Part shown: positions 1-24,990 of the stretch, one piece after another
How the letters are laid out: each line of letters opens with the position of its first letter
How positions within the stretch are numbered: the first letter of the stretch is position 1
Origin: Phorcus lineatus
Lineage: Eukaryota; Mollusca; Gastropoda; Trochida; Trochidae
Assembly: GCA_921293015.1 (NCBI GenBank)
Contig: OV121084.1
Location: 51,991,864-52,055,863, forward strand
DNA length: 64,000 nt
Direction of reading: 5' to 3'
Made by a program: the position numbers and the translations under genes
The notes under the pieces: generated by a model
Told to the model about the DNA's origin: nothing
The model's database searches: none
What the model saw: only the letters and a program-made list of their open reading frames with translations

Positions 1-215
1 CCTCCTGCAAACAAGCTTGCAACATGTAAACACAATCATGGGAATATACAATAATGTCATAAAGGAATTCATTTAAACAGTTATTCATTGTTTCATGTTT
101 TCCATTTTTAAATAGTGACAAGGAGATATTGATTTTCACAAAGCAAAAATTGAGAACCTAAATCTTCAAAACAAAACAAAAAGATTTGGATGTTAAATAG
201 GCACTATTGTAATCA

Positions 216-12707
<12,492 letters not shown>

Positions 12708-13336
12708 CTTGAATGATGTCACTGATGTTGAATACTGATAGTCACATTTCTATGTTTTATTTTCATGATGCTATAAATGATGCATGTTCATATTTTCTGT
12801 TGTCACTTTGGACACTGTAATTCCCTGAAACATGAGAAATAATTATCATAGATTCATAAATTTGAACTGACACTGACAAGGATTACAGACACAAGGACTG
12901 ACATGAGAATATTATCATTCACTTAGCCTATTTCCCGAAAAAAAGAGAAGACAAACTGGTAGCAGGCCTAGCTAGGCTAATGAATTTAGCAGTTTGAAAA
13001 CAAACACTAATATATAGATAAGAGAAGAGACAATAATTTCACTGGTTGTCAGATTCAATAAGAAAATTAGTGTAGAATTTTTCTTGTGTATTCAATAAAA
13101 TAACCTTTTTATTGCAAATGACAAGCAAACTTTTCAGTGTGGCTGACCAGCAATTTTGTTTTAGTTAGGCGCTTAGATTGATCTAGAATCGTTTGAAACT
13201 ATGAAACTCTTTTACATTTATAACACAGAGATAAAAGCGTTCATGGACTTTGTCAATTCAAATATTTTACCAGATTGTGTGAACAAAATATGCTTATATA
13301 AGGACATAAGTGAAAAAATTCAGCGCGACTACTCAC

Positions 13337-13430
13337 TGATTACTTCTGTGCGCCGCCATATTGAAGCTGTGTTTACAATTTTGATTGGATAATAGCAGTC
13401 ACGTGAAGAAGGTCGTTGCTATAGAAACAG
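13337..13430 (-). promoter_or_regulatory. LRRC9: LRRC9 promoter: X-box, CCAAT, E-box, YY1-type element, 5' UTR donor
   Basis: Reading towards LRRC9 on the minus strand, there is an X-box-like palindrome at 13415-13428 (GTTGCTATAGAAAC on the plus strand; RFX consensus GTTGCCATGGAAAC), a CACGTG E-box at 13400-13405, a CCAAT box at about 13384-13388, and a YY1-type site AATATGGCGGCG at 13362-13351. A splice donor GTGAGT follows at 13336-13331. A matching acceptor (TTTCAG) lies at 12825, and the exon starting at 12824 contains the ATG. The arrangement suggests transcription start near 13360-13380 and a short non-coding first exon. This stretch is also locally CpG-richer than its surroundings. Confidence 0.62.
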
Positions 13431-15369
13431 GGTCATGTTGATGGCGCGAGATTCAAGATTTCTACTGACAGTGTGATATTTACGACAGATCTCATATGAT
13501 ATATTCTAAAACTTTGATATATGATTATTATGGAATTACACGTAAATATAATTAGAATAATAAAGCTTAGTAACTAATCAATTGGCATTATGTACATACA
13601 TGAAATGCATTTTTAGGCCTTACTGAATCTATATTTTCAAAATAGGCCTACTAAATTGACATTTGTATGTTAAAAAACACATATATAATATCATATAATA
13701 TCAGAGACATTTATATGTGATGAAAGGTCACGTAGCAAAAAGTCTCACAGTGATAAAGAAAACGTTTATTGCTGAGCGCCGCAGGCATGGCCGGCATGAG
13801 TCTCTTTCAGCGTGCATCTATAGCTATATAGTTAATTTAGGCTAACGTAGCCTGCAGCATCTTATAATATTATATATATCTTATAATACTATTCAGAAAT
13901 ACTTATGCATTATAACTTAAATATATTTTTCCTATACTCATGTCATAATATACTGCTATTTTATGTTCTTAAACGCTTATGCCATATCACTCAGTTCATC
14001 ATATAGTTTCAAAAAACAATTGTCCCATAGTCTGTCCTCTGTTAAATCCAAATACTTATGTCAAGCAACTGTCATTTACTGTCTCAGACACTTTGCCATG
14101 CAACTGAAATTTACCTTCCATAGTTGCTCAATCTGATTAAAATATAAAAATATGTATATTTCTTTAGTGTTATTTTTGGTTGTCATTGGTCGCCCATCAT
14201 AGAACTGGCAATCCAACATAAGACAAGGGAAAGAATCAATGAGCTGATTTCAATGAGATTGATAGACGTTTGGTCATGCAATTGTCATCTCAGAATTACT
14301 GTCTAACTTAAAACACTTATTTCATGGAACTGTCATTTACTGTTCAAAGACACTGGTGTTATTTTTTACAAATAAAATAGGTTTACATATATGGTGTTTA
14401 CCGTTATTGATTCCCTAACTTATATGACATTTCATAAAGATGGAGAAATGAAAATTGGTGCGTTGAACCGCTACAACGAGCTGCCAAAATAAGTACAGTG
14501 AACTGCGTGTTAAGAAATAAGATAACGTTATTGAACAGTCACTGGACATTTCTGAACATAAAATCCTTTGTTTTCGGTTTTTATTTCGCCATGCTATGAT
14601 TTCTACAAATTCTGAAGATACATAACTACCCAATTGGGTAAACAAACTTTCGGAATGCAGCTATATAGTTCGTTCATATGAAACAAATGTTACAGCCATG
14701 TTCCTAAAGTATGTAACCAGGTTTTATATAATTACACACACATGCCTTCTGCCCGATAGCGTGGGAAGATTTTTGATGACCCTAATCTGAGACACGCTGT
14801 GTAATATATATCATAAGTGCATGATTGCACTTACTGGCCCACGCGAGTGTATATATTGCTGTATGCTTTTAACAACACGAATGGAGCTAACATTTTCACT
14901 CTAGCAATAGAAAACATCTTTTAACACGATCGAGTTTTATGTGCAGTTTTATAAGAACGAGATTTCATAATACACATAATACGGAAGAGGGCTCATGTGT
15001 TTTTAGTGGATGAATGAAGTTATCACTGAAGAAATTACTACTCAAATAAGAGTACCATACGAGTCCAAATTCTTTATTGTACTCAGTAGGACAATACGGA
15101 ACATCACACTCGCCTTTCAATAGGTATAAACTTTCCCTTTGCCCTTTTCCAAATTGCCGGACCTGCTCTGCCAATGTGCTCTTTTAAAATCTCGTCTTAT
15201 TTCTGTTCAAATTAAATAAGTGATTTATTTTCAAGAAGAAGTTCTTACCTCGTAGTTTTATTCATCACCAATACACACATTCATCTATTGCTTAGTCCTA
15301 TTAATTCATTAGGTAATCCCATCTAGTAGGTATTTTATCTCGTAAATTAAAAAAAACCATTTTAATCCA

Positions 15370-15770
15370 AAATTAATAAATAATAAGGGTATTTGTATAG
15401 CGCACATATCCACGCTGAATGCTTGCTCAAGGCGCTCCCTACATTATTAATTACCCTGGTCTAACTCTATCTGCCGATGACAGCGCTTAAAGGGCACCTC
15501 AAACCAAATCTACACCAGGTACCCAATTACTACTGTTTGGTGAACAGAGACACACTTTATCAAGTCTCTTGCATAAGGAGACTCCTCAAGTTTCTAAATT
15601 CAAGTCTCAGCGAGGGGCTGGAATCCTTCAACCCTTCAAACTCTCAGTTAATACCGCAATCATGGGGTAACTATCCCATCCGGCGAGCCACGCCAGATGT
15701 TGCTGAATTTCACTGTTTGCAGTCAACTGAGTTACGCTCAGGACCACGTAATCAAGACGTAATAACTTCC
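15370..15770. repeat. Probable dispersed repeat, GC-richer than its flanks
   Basis: Base composition changes sharply here. The stretch contains TATTTGTATAGCGC followed by TGCTCAAGGCGCT, then ACCAGGTACCCA and GGTGAACAGAGACAC. From memory, these strings are typical of interspersed elements seen in many mollusc and other invertebrate genomes. A 102-codon open frame runs through it but has no recognisable domain and reads as translated repeat. Class not determined; no clear target duplication was found. Confidence 0.4.
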
Positions 15771-16708
15771 TCGAAGTTACTGTGATAGTCATTTTTTCAT
15801 AGAAACAACTAAACTTTATTAATGACAATAATGTTTTCATCCTCAAACCTCACACAAAGGGATGATGTGTATTAAGTTTTGTATAGACAAGACATTTATA
15901 CATAAATATGTAACTTTAGACAGGCGATTTGCACTCAACTCAGGACATGTGGAATTTTGGCTATTATTCAAGCAACATACAAACTTTATGAATTATACTA
16001 TGTCTTTTTAAACCGTTTTCAGGCACGAAATTATCCTTTTCCTCCATCAGGTTGTATATTCTTTTTTTATATTGTTATCTATATATTATGGATTTGTGAA
16101 GATGTATATATTTGGTACAGGAAACACGCAGCCTACATTTGACTATAAAGTTAAACGTTTACAAGTGAAAAAATATATAATCCTAGGTTTACCCTACACA
16201 CCCAGATCATGGCAATACAGAAGTCACGTAAATTCAGAGGTGTGTTTTTCAACTGGCCAGAACATCCTCGAAACGTTTTCGGACCACAGTAAGACAGATT
16301 GATACGATGTACGATCATTCATTATTAAGTCAAAAATATGTTACTTCATACTTCTATTTCAATTGTCAACATGATTGAAGAGAGAAAAATAAGCACATAT
16401 ATCCTTATCATAAATTCACATACATTCAGAAGTGTGGTATAAAAATTGTTCAGAGCATCAATACAAACTTTTGAAACTATATAAGATCGTCATTTTAAAG
16501 TTCTTAAAGTGTTTCAATGACCATGGTGAGACAGATTGGTAAGTTTATTCTGTCTGCTGACCAGTCCACGACCCCAATAATCCTAAGAAAGGTGATTAAT
16601 TGCCCAATGAAAGCTTAATACTTCATCTTCAGAGCGAGGAAAGAAATATTGTCGTCAAATGAATAACGATGTACAAGAAACTAAAAAAATAAATCTAAAA
16701 TACATGTT

Positions 16709-16821
16709 CGTAGAAATTAGGATCCATGAAAATTAATCTTTTGATACGATTGCGTAGAAATTAGGATTCATGAAAAATTAATCTTTTGAGATGTGTGCGT
16801 AGAAATAAGGATCCATGAAAA
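16709..16821. repeat. Tandem repeat, 44-46 bp x 2.5
   Basis: Units start at 16709, 16753 and 16799, each beginning CGTAGAAATTAGGATCCATG with small changes. The third unit is truncated. No coding capacity. Confidence 0.85.
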
Positions 16822-17039
16822 ACACGGACTAGAAAAGATAGCACTCATTTAAACAGAAATTTAAAAAAATTCAATTTAGCCCATCTCCTCATATCAAGCA
16901 GTTTCGTTTCGTTATTGTTTCATTACACGAATCAAGGGAGGGTGATTTTAGTTTATCAGTTTTCCTGATTAAAATTCTCAAAATGTTTTATATGTATCTA
17001 GGAGTGAATCAGTAGCTGAACATTTTAGTTTAAGTTTAA

Positions 17040-17470
17040 TTAAAGAGCCACTCCGTGAGTTGTTGGAGTCATATATGCAAAACTTAATCAGTGGTGTCAT
17101 TTGATCGCGAAGTATCGACTCTTACCCAAGGGACACATTATAAAGCTAATTTGTTTTGTAAACTGGACATTGGCGGGCGTCAAATAGTCAATAATTTTAG
17201 ACACTTGTCTAAAACAGCGAGGAGGGCAGTTAGGAGTTGATAGTGTTTGTTAGGTTATATAACTAGTATACATGTATATTGGACGTGCTATCTACACCTC
17301 TGTGCATTTATAATGCTGGTTTGAGATTTTCATGGAAAACCAGTATTTGTCATATATGTCTTTTGGACATGACAAGTTAAGATGTTTTGATTTTATATCA
17401 CCACATATGACATTTAGGTTCGTATCAAAGGTTAAAAATATGTTATGAAAATCACAGAGTGGCTCTTTAA
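17040..17470. mobile_element. TTAA-flanked MITE, piggyBac-like (431 bp)
   Basis: TTAA at 17040-17043 and at 17467-17470 bracket an inverted repeat AGAGCCACTCYGTGA (15 bases, one mismatch). The inside has no open frame of note. The ends differ from those of the element at 10136-10788, so this is a second family with the same target preference. Confidence 0.7.
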
Positions 17471-20400
17471 GGCATTCAACACTGCAAAACAGGCCACAGG
17501 GCTGAATAAAATGCTCCTTATTGTTTGAGGACTATCCATATTCATCGGGAATGAGAAGAGACGCATTAAACCGGATATTACATACCCCACACACCTATTT
17601 GGGAGGTTGTATTTTGCAATGTCACCGGAAAAGGTAACATGAGCCTAAAAAAGCTCCGATAAATTATTGTAGTTACCGCTTCATCGTCTTTGAATGGATA
17701 AAACAGGATATGATGTGGTATTCAAGAGAATAAGTTGTCTCAAACATCATGTTTTGTAATAAATTACAGTTTTCCTCTTAACTACAATAACGCCAAACCT
17801 ATAATAGTTCAGGCACTTGTGATCTTTACCGAAAGAATACTAGAACAATTGCATAATGATTAAAACTCTTAATAATGATAACTAATACTCTTAATAATGA
17901 TAACTAATAATAAACTTAATTTCACCTAACCAATAAAATGAATAGATTTTATTTTTATTGAGAAAAGGAAATTAATGAAAATCATAATGTTTTCAAGACT
18001 GGAAACCAATGAATGAACATTGTCAAGTAATACATGTAGTTTAGACTTGTATACAATGAAGCTAATGACTAACTGTAAAGAACACCACATTTATCTTAAA
18101 TCTTGAAAATCCACTGTAAGAACAATCAAAAGGCAAGGATGGGGCCTCCATTTGAAGAATATTATTTTCTTGAAGAAAAAAATCTCACGGCTGTCAAATA
18201 AACTTAATCAATACGAATGACAGATTACAAAAACGGCAGTATAAACTATTTTTTGGCAAATATTAATTCCGACCACGACGTTTAAAAAAGTTCTTTTTCT
18301 CTGAGTTTGAAATATATTCTGAGATACATACAATCCTTTATATAGTTTTTTGACAATTCATAAGTTTCCATCGTCCGAAATTGTCCATCAGTTCACTACA
18401 ATCTACAATTGACCATTTGAAATCATTGGAACGCCCGGCTTTTTAGTTTGAAACATTCTGAAAGTCCTTAGAATAAATCACTAAGCCTTATCACAAAAGG
18501 AAAAGGGAAACAATGAACATATATCCTAAACATCATCACGGGATATTTCCGATGACATCGTTTTATGATGTGTTTACAACCTCTCTGCCGAGTTGTTGCT
18601 TGTAATAAAAAAGTAACCTTACCCCCACAGATTACAGTGGACTCGACTACGCTCTTCGTGAACTAACAGAAATCACGTGAATCCAGGAGAGTCTACTGTT
18701 GATCTGGAGTGGGGAGGAGGCAGTGCACTTGGCTACACACGGACAGGTGAGAGAAGACCTTGGTATGAGATATGCGAACGATGTGTGTGTTTTCCTTATT
18801 GTTTGATGTGTATTTTAATGAGGTAATTCTACGATGAGAACAATAACATTTGCGTACAGAGCAACGTTTAATAGCGATACTTTTTAAGCATGGGTTTGTT
18901 AGGAGCGGCATCTACTTTGAAATGCTTTAATGTTTCACTTGAAAGAACCTGGAAAAGATTATTATGTTTTGAATTTTGTTTCGAAAATGTAAAAATAGTA
19001 ATGGTGTATCTGAATGCCACGCGTGGTAATACAGGCATACTTTGAGGAATATTTACATGCTTAAAGGAACAATGATTAATAATTGAAGATGACACAAGAA
19101 ACCTGCCTTAACGTTCAACGTCTCTTCTTTCTAAACCGCTAATACATATAGCGACTCCAAGCCAAGGACGATCTTCTATCTATCCACACCATATGGAAAC
19201 TATAATGCTTTCACTCAAGTGCATCTCGAAGTGTGTGTTGTACATGTTGTATGAGTCTTTTATATTAGTGTAGAACTCCAGGATTTATATTTTGAAGCAA
19301 AGCTTTCGAGCTATAAACATACATATAAAACCTCCATTAAATCAAGAAGTTGTTTTTATATATATATACGTCTTTGATTTAAAACAGTGTTGAAACTGAT
19401 TCTCGTGTGATTTACGGCAAGGAACCTGCACACAATGCATATGGTGTTCTCTGGTACACCTGAACAAAATGTGGTTGCAATCTTCTTAGACTAACATCTA
19501 ATCTCTCATATGTAGATTTCATAATTTGTTGCAAATTGAAAATTTTAAAATCAAAATGAAACCTTTCAGATATCAGGCTTCATATAAAAGATTATAGATA
19601 TCGTCTTTCTTATTATAGAACATAGAGAGACCTTGACGACCAACCGTCTTGCTTTAAATCTAATGGAAAAGCCTTTCTCCACGATTGCATGTGAAATAGT
19701 CGTCTTGGTAGAATTTGGATTCTTATTAAGCAAAACTGCTGTTGACGCAAACAGAAATTCCATTCACTAAATTGTAGTGTCTATTTCAGCCACTCATATT
19801 GGATCTTCAAATCCGGGTTGTGCTCCCGATAATCAGTAGTGGATCGAGATGGAGCGTGTTGTATTGTATTCAGCAGTCAAGACGTGCATTATGTATGCCG
19901 TCTTCGGGGAAAGTTGCCGTCACGGTTATTAAGTTCACGTGATCACACCAGTTTGACCTCTGACCCCTGCGCAACTTCCTGTTAACTTCATTTCAAGGCG
20001 AGAGAGAAGGATACTAACACCTTGCGGTTGTCATGTGAGTGTTGGCGCTAAAATGATGGAAATAGATTTTTGTTTCTCTTTCACTGAAAATAGCTTCTCT
20101 TTTCAATCACTCCTATTTGCCTGTAGCAATGCATTGATAGAGAGGAAATAAAATATTGGTGTAGATTTATTGATATACCTGTACATGAAGTCCATATGTA
20201 AGAGAAGATGAAGATGATACAACATAGTTTCTCAACCTCTGTATCTAACTGTATCTGTATCACGTACACTGTGAGACAAAAATTCATTTTCATATAATGT
20301 CTATCATCTCTACTCAAAAACGTAATTCAGACAGTTGTTTTGAGTCTTTTTTTTTTCTTAAAAAGGAATAGCATCAAGATTCTTAAGTGTTAAATTTTCA

Positions 20401-21355
20401 CCACAAGTGTGAACAAATTTCAATATTTTATTGTCATTTTTCATCTTTGTATGTTTGTTTTACTTCTCCGACCTTATGATCAATCAGATGAGTGTTTTTC
20501 TTTCAAAACTATCAATTCTCTTATGAGAGTATTATCGAATTTCTTTGAAAAACGTATTGGTCTGACGAGGTAAGCAAATAATATATGCTTTGAAGATGAG
20601 CCCTACTCGAAGCATATTCAATAAATTGCTCAACCATTAATCAATAGGAGTATAGATGTTTCATATACTGTACCACTTCAAAGCCGAAGTACCCTCACTC
20701 TCAATACTAAACTTCCACTTCTCTGTTGTATCAAGGAGGTACATAGAAGATTACATTAACACAGAATGTCTCTGAAAAGGCTTCGACATTTTAGAAATAT
20801 GCAAATAACGATCTCATTGAACATCAACAGAAGAAGAAACAGAGTTTCAAATACAGATTCTTACGAAAAAGAAAAACAATATTTTTCAGAGATCCATCGT
20901 ATTTAGGTGTAACTACATGTATGTGGGTGGGGAATCTGATACGAGGGAGGCTTGATATAGCTCTTCGCACCAGCTTCTCTATATACGCTAAATAGTTAAC
21001 GAGAAACAATACAAAATCCACATTTACTCTTTCACTCACCCCTCCCCCCCTTTTTCTTCCCTACATCTTCAACCTCCGACTGGAATCCCTCACTCCCACG
21101 TCTATGCATACAGATATGGAGGCTAGTGTTAGGCTGGGGTAGGGTATTGTATATTCAGCTTGTTAAATGTCAGATGCTCTGGTAACCACAATCTTGGCGT
21201 CCCAAATACAACAACTCACGTAAGTGGCGTTCTATTGACGCAATATGCCTAGTGTGAGAACCTTTAACATAGATGTGTGTGATGACCATAAGGATCCATG
21301 ATAATCCTTAAGGGTACCCGGACCTGTTCTTGTAGTCATCAAACTTTGTTTTTAA

Positions 21356-21620
21356 TTATGTATCATTTACATGTTTAGGATGTTATAGTGTCTGAAGACT
21401 ATCTCACCAGCCATGTTAATTGTTTGTTCTACTATGTATCATTTAGGATAGTAAAGTGTCTGAGGCCTATCTCACCAGCAATTTTAAGTGTTTGTTCTAT
21501 TATGTATCATTTAGGATGCTATAGTGTCTGAAGGCTATCTCACCAGCCGTGTTAGTGTGCTTTCTATTATGTATAATTTAGGTTGCTTATATCTATAGGC
21601 TATCTTTGCAGTTGGTCTGT
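21356..21620. repeat. Tandem repeat, about 67 bp x 4 (last copy decayed)
   Basis: Successive units start near 21356, 21431, 21498 and 21565. Each contains TATGTATCATTTAGGAT followed by AGTGTCTGA and CTATCTCACCAGC. The first unit carries a short insertion and the last is strongly diverged. It lies about 250 bases before the 23-bp minisatellite. Confidence 0.8.
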
Positions 21621-21863
21621 AAATGAATCCTTTATATGTTCATATATCCCAACTAACGTTTCCTATGGGACGTAATCATTAATATATACTTACGCTGACC
21701 TCTTGAGAGGTTTACCGTTCACAAGCAGTATACTATTCATGGAATTACACTAACTCTTATTGTTTTATGTAAGAGAATGCATGTGTTGTTGTGTTAATCG
21801 ACTTAAGGTTGGCATATTACAAACATAAATCGATTATAAGAAACAGACACCAGAGACTTCATA

Positions 21864-22341
21864 CTGCATATTTAACCTAGAATAAATGCATAATCTAACC
21901 TAGAATAACTGCACAATCTAACCTAGAACAACTGCACAATCTAGCCTAGAACAACTGCACAAACTAGCCTAGAATAACTGCACAAACTAACCTAGAATAA
22001 CTGCACAAACTAACCTAGAATAATTGCATAATCTAGCCTAGAACAACTGCACAATCTAACCTAGAATAACTGCATAATCTAGCCTAAAATAACTGCATAA
22101 TCTAGCCTAGAATAACTGCATAACCTAACCTAGAATAACTGCATAATCTAGCTTTGAACAACTGCACAATCTAACGTAGAATAACTGCATAATCTAGCCT
22201 AGAATAACTGCATAACCTAACCTAGAATAACTGCATAATCTAACCTAGAATAACTGCATAATCTAGCTTTGAACAACTGCACAATCTAACGTAGAATAAC
22301 TGCATAACCTAACCTAGAATAACTGCATAACCTAACCTAGA
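21864..22341. repeat. Minisatellite, 23 bp x about 20
   Basis: The period is exactly 23 bases with consensus TAACCTAGAATAACTGCATAATC. Variants alternate CATAAT/CACAAT and AACC/AGCC, and two units carry TAGCTTTGAACAAC followed by TAACGTAGAATAAC. The two-unit pattern TAGCTTTGAAC plus TAACGTAG occurs twice, so part of the array grew as a higher-order block. Confidence 0.95.
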
Positions 22342-23170
22342 TTGAGCCTCCTTTCACCCGAAATGAAAACAAGAAAAAGGTTTAAGAGTTTATTGGCTGC
22401 AAACGATGTTACAAAAGACAACTGAACATAAAGGATGTTTGGAAACGAGCAAGGAAACAATTTAGTTGAGGAGCTACAGGGATGCCCATTTGGAAATTTA
22501 AATACTTTGATATTGATTTAAAAATTACTTATTTGTCCAAACCATTTCGTAACTTTGTCTATCATTGCTCACCGACTTTAACCAATAGTTTGCCATTTCT
22601 ATGTGGAGTTGAAGTACGGCGCATGCCATGTTAATCTTGTTTAGTGTTTGCATCACATTCACATTATTGTTATGTCGATTAACTTGACTCTTCCGCAAAG
22701 ATTTACCTCGATATTCACTAACCATGGAGTTGCTATCAATGTCAACGTTTGTATACATACATGTAAGCAGGTCAATAGATCGTCAGACTTGGAAAGATAA
22801 GTGGGTCACATTGTTGATTCTTGTTTTTGTGAATATGGGCATGTAAAAATAGAATAAAACACGTTATCTAGGGTATTTATTCATTTTAAAAAACAACAAA
22901 AACAAGTATTTTGACGATGAAAATATTAATCACGTAAATATTAAAAACTTACATGAAATTATGAATTTTGAAATCATAACGACGATTTCTTCTAAATGTT
23001 TTGGTTAGCAATACTTTCTTAGATTTGATTGATTATTTTTGGTAAGTGTTAACGTTTTTGTAATCATTTGGTGCAGAAGCGTTAACATTAATTTGCTCGC
23101 CAGCAAAGGTGAAATTAGAATTGGTTTAACCCTTTAACCTTTTGACAATCGAAACGATGAATCACAATCG

Positions 23171-23410
23171 GACTTGTGGATCTATCAAAATCCAAATTTT
23201 AGAATAATTTATGATATACATGTAGTCATTCATAAAGTTAATTACACCTTAATCTTTCATTCTTGTATATCATTTGTACAGCAATGTGTGGTCTTTTGGA
23301 TCTAGCAAAATCCAAATTTGAGAATAATTTATGGTATACATGTAGTCATTACATATAGTTAATTACACCTTCATCCATCATCTTAGTATATCATATAAAC
23401 AGCTATTTGT
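23171..23410. repeat. Tandem duplication, 120 bp x 2
   Basis: Copies 23171-23290 and 23291-23410 align end to end. Both contain GGATCTA.CAAAATCCAAATTT, AGAATAATTTATG.TATACA and GTTAATTACACCTT. Divergence is moderate, with a few small indels. No coding capacity. Confidence 0.85.
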
Positions 23411-24563
23411 GGGTCAAACAGGCCACATAGTTGATGTCTAATTATTATGAATAAGGTCTCGGATAATTAGCTCTGATTAACTTCTCCAATCATATGATGA
23501 GTTTATAACATTTAGCATGATTGATGATTCGTACATAAGCAAGTAACCTTTGCTAAACTACTGTGAACGACCAGGGTGCAACCTATACCAACACGTTGAT
23601 ATAGTAATATGATATACACTACTAGTATATGTTAAATTGAGTAGTTACATACGAGTCTTTATTGTTTTGTCACATATGAGGTAAATATAAGAACCTGATA
23701 GACATAAGTTCACGTTTTCTGTCAAAGAATGCTATTAAGAAACTATATATCATATAATTAAAGCTAAAGGCATGTTAAAACAAACCGGTGAAATGGCTGA
23801 TACATAATATCATAACTTACAATTAAGTAATTAAGATATCGTGTTTGGTTGCCTTGTGTGACGCTAAACGACGTTAGTGTGTACGAAAATGGCTTCGAGT
23901 AACTATCGGTCTCTAGAGTCAGAAGCTCGTTGTCGGATGTTAAATGAAGGTGAAAATACGACTCCAACGTAAAGAACAGTAGCTATAACCTACATTTAAA
24001 CTACGTTGAACGTTGAAAAGTATTTTATTGACAATATGTCGTCATTTTCGAAATTTCAATTTTCCGATTTATCAATCCTTGTTTGAGTCTTATTGAAACT
24101 TTTATAAGGTTCAAATCAATTCTAAAGGATCGATATGCATTTGCCTATAACAACTCCACCACAAAATGTTCCTAAACAAATATTCAAAATTCAAATAGCA
24201 ATAGATATCATAATCATCTCTCAAATACTTCAGTATTGAAGGTTGAGCTGGTCTTAGGGAAAGCGTGTTGTAGGAAGTAAGAAAACACTTATATCCCTTG
24301 ATGTCATTCGAATCATGTCAATTCATGTGGAGAAAACATTTACATAATTCAAATTATGCTTGATTTTAGTAATATACTTAGTGCTGGTATGAAACCTGGA
24401 CATGTAATGGTCACTATAGCAAATACTGAACAAACAGTGGCTGTGATCTGTACTACCTCTAATAAGTGCCCGGACAAAAAACTTTCAGAAGTCTATCAGA
24501 CCCATGTTATAATGGAAACGTAATAGAGATAGATTTTACATAAATCTGTTATGTAATGGGAAC

Positions 24564-24990
24564 ATTTGTTAGAGTTCTATAGAAAGAAACGTGTTGTGTA
24601 CAAAAGTATTCATCTGGTCTTGGGATTACGTTACTCTGCGCTCTGGAGATGCCAGTTAGCAGAAATAAGACGGCGTTACTATTTCATTGCCTCGTACTAG
24701 AGTAAATAGTCAGTTGAACGTACTAACGGTGTTCAGCTTAAGATAGAGTGTTTTTTTATTATATGAAATCATACAATTACTTTTTTTGTAGATAAATTGT
24801 AAATGTGCGTTATTCAAAATAGGTTTGGAACCAGTATGTTTTAGGGTTTTTTTTATTTCAAATATAACGCCCTTGTTTATAACTTATGATGAAACACGAT
24901 TTAAGACAATCGCTGTCAATCTAGACTGTTTTACAAATGTTATGTATATGACAAGAAGACAATTCTTTCAAGTGAGATTTTACTAAAAGA
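24564..24990 (+). repeat. Dispersed repeat, copy A, upstream of the first receptor
   Basis: The stretch aligns with 33979-34400 in the same orientation. Similarity is strongest over about 100 bases around ATTCATCTGGTCTTGGGATT and TTTCATTGCCTCGTAC. Weaker matches continue (ATATGAAATCATACA, GTATGTTTT, AAGACAATTCTT) for about 430 bases. It has no terminal repeats that I can see, so it could be an old non-autonomous element or part of a larger segmental duplication. Confidence 0.75.

Larger units (their letters stand above)
13431..18600. other. Intergenic stretch upstream of LRRC9
   Basis: AT-rich sequence with stop codons in all frames and no recognisable exon. It contains a small internal duplication (14052-14094 and 14308-14350, sharing CAACTGTCATTTACTGT-like text), a GC-richer interspersed repeat at 15370-15770, a 45-bp tandem repeat near 16.7 kb and a TTAA-flanked MITE at 17040-17470. 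I see no gene on either strand. Confidence 0.6.

Noticed and set aside
12720..12722. GTG as an upstream start of LRRC9
   Set aside because: It is not an ATG; the first in-frame ATG is at 12707 and an in-frame TAG lies upstream.
15477..15785. 102-codon open frame
   Set aside because: Falls entirely in a probable interspersed repeat; no protein signature.
21864..22341. CRISPR-like array
   Set aside because: Units are head-to-tail 23-mers without spacers; it is a minisatellite in an animal genome.
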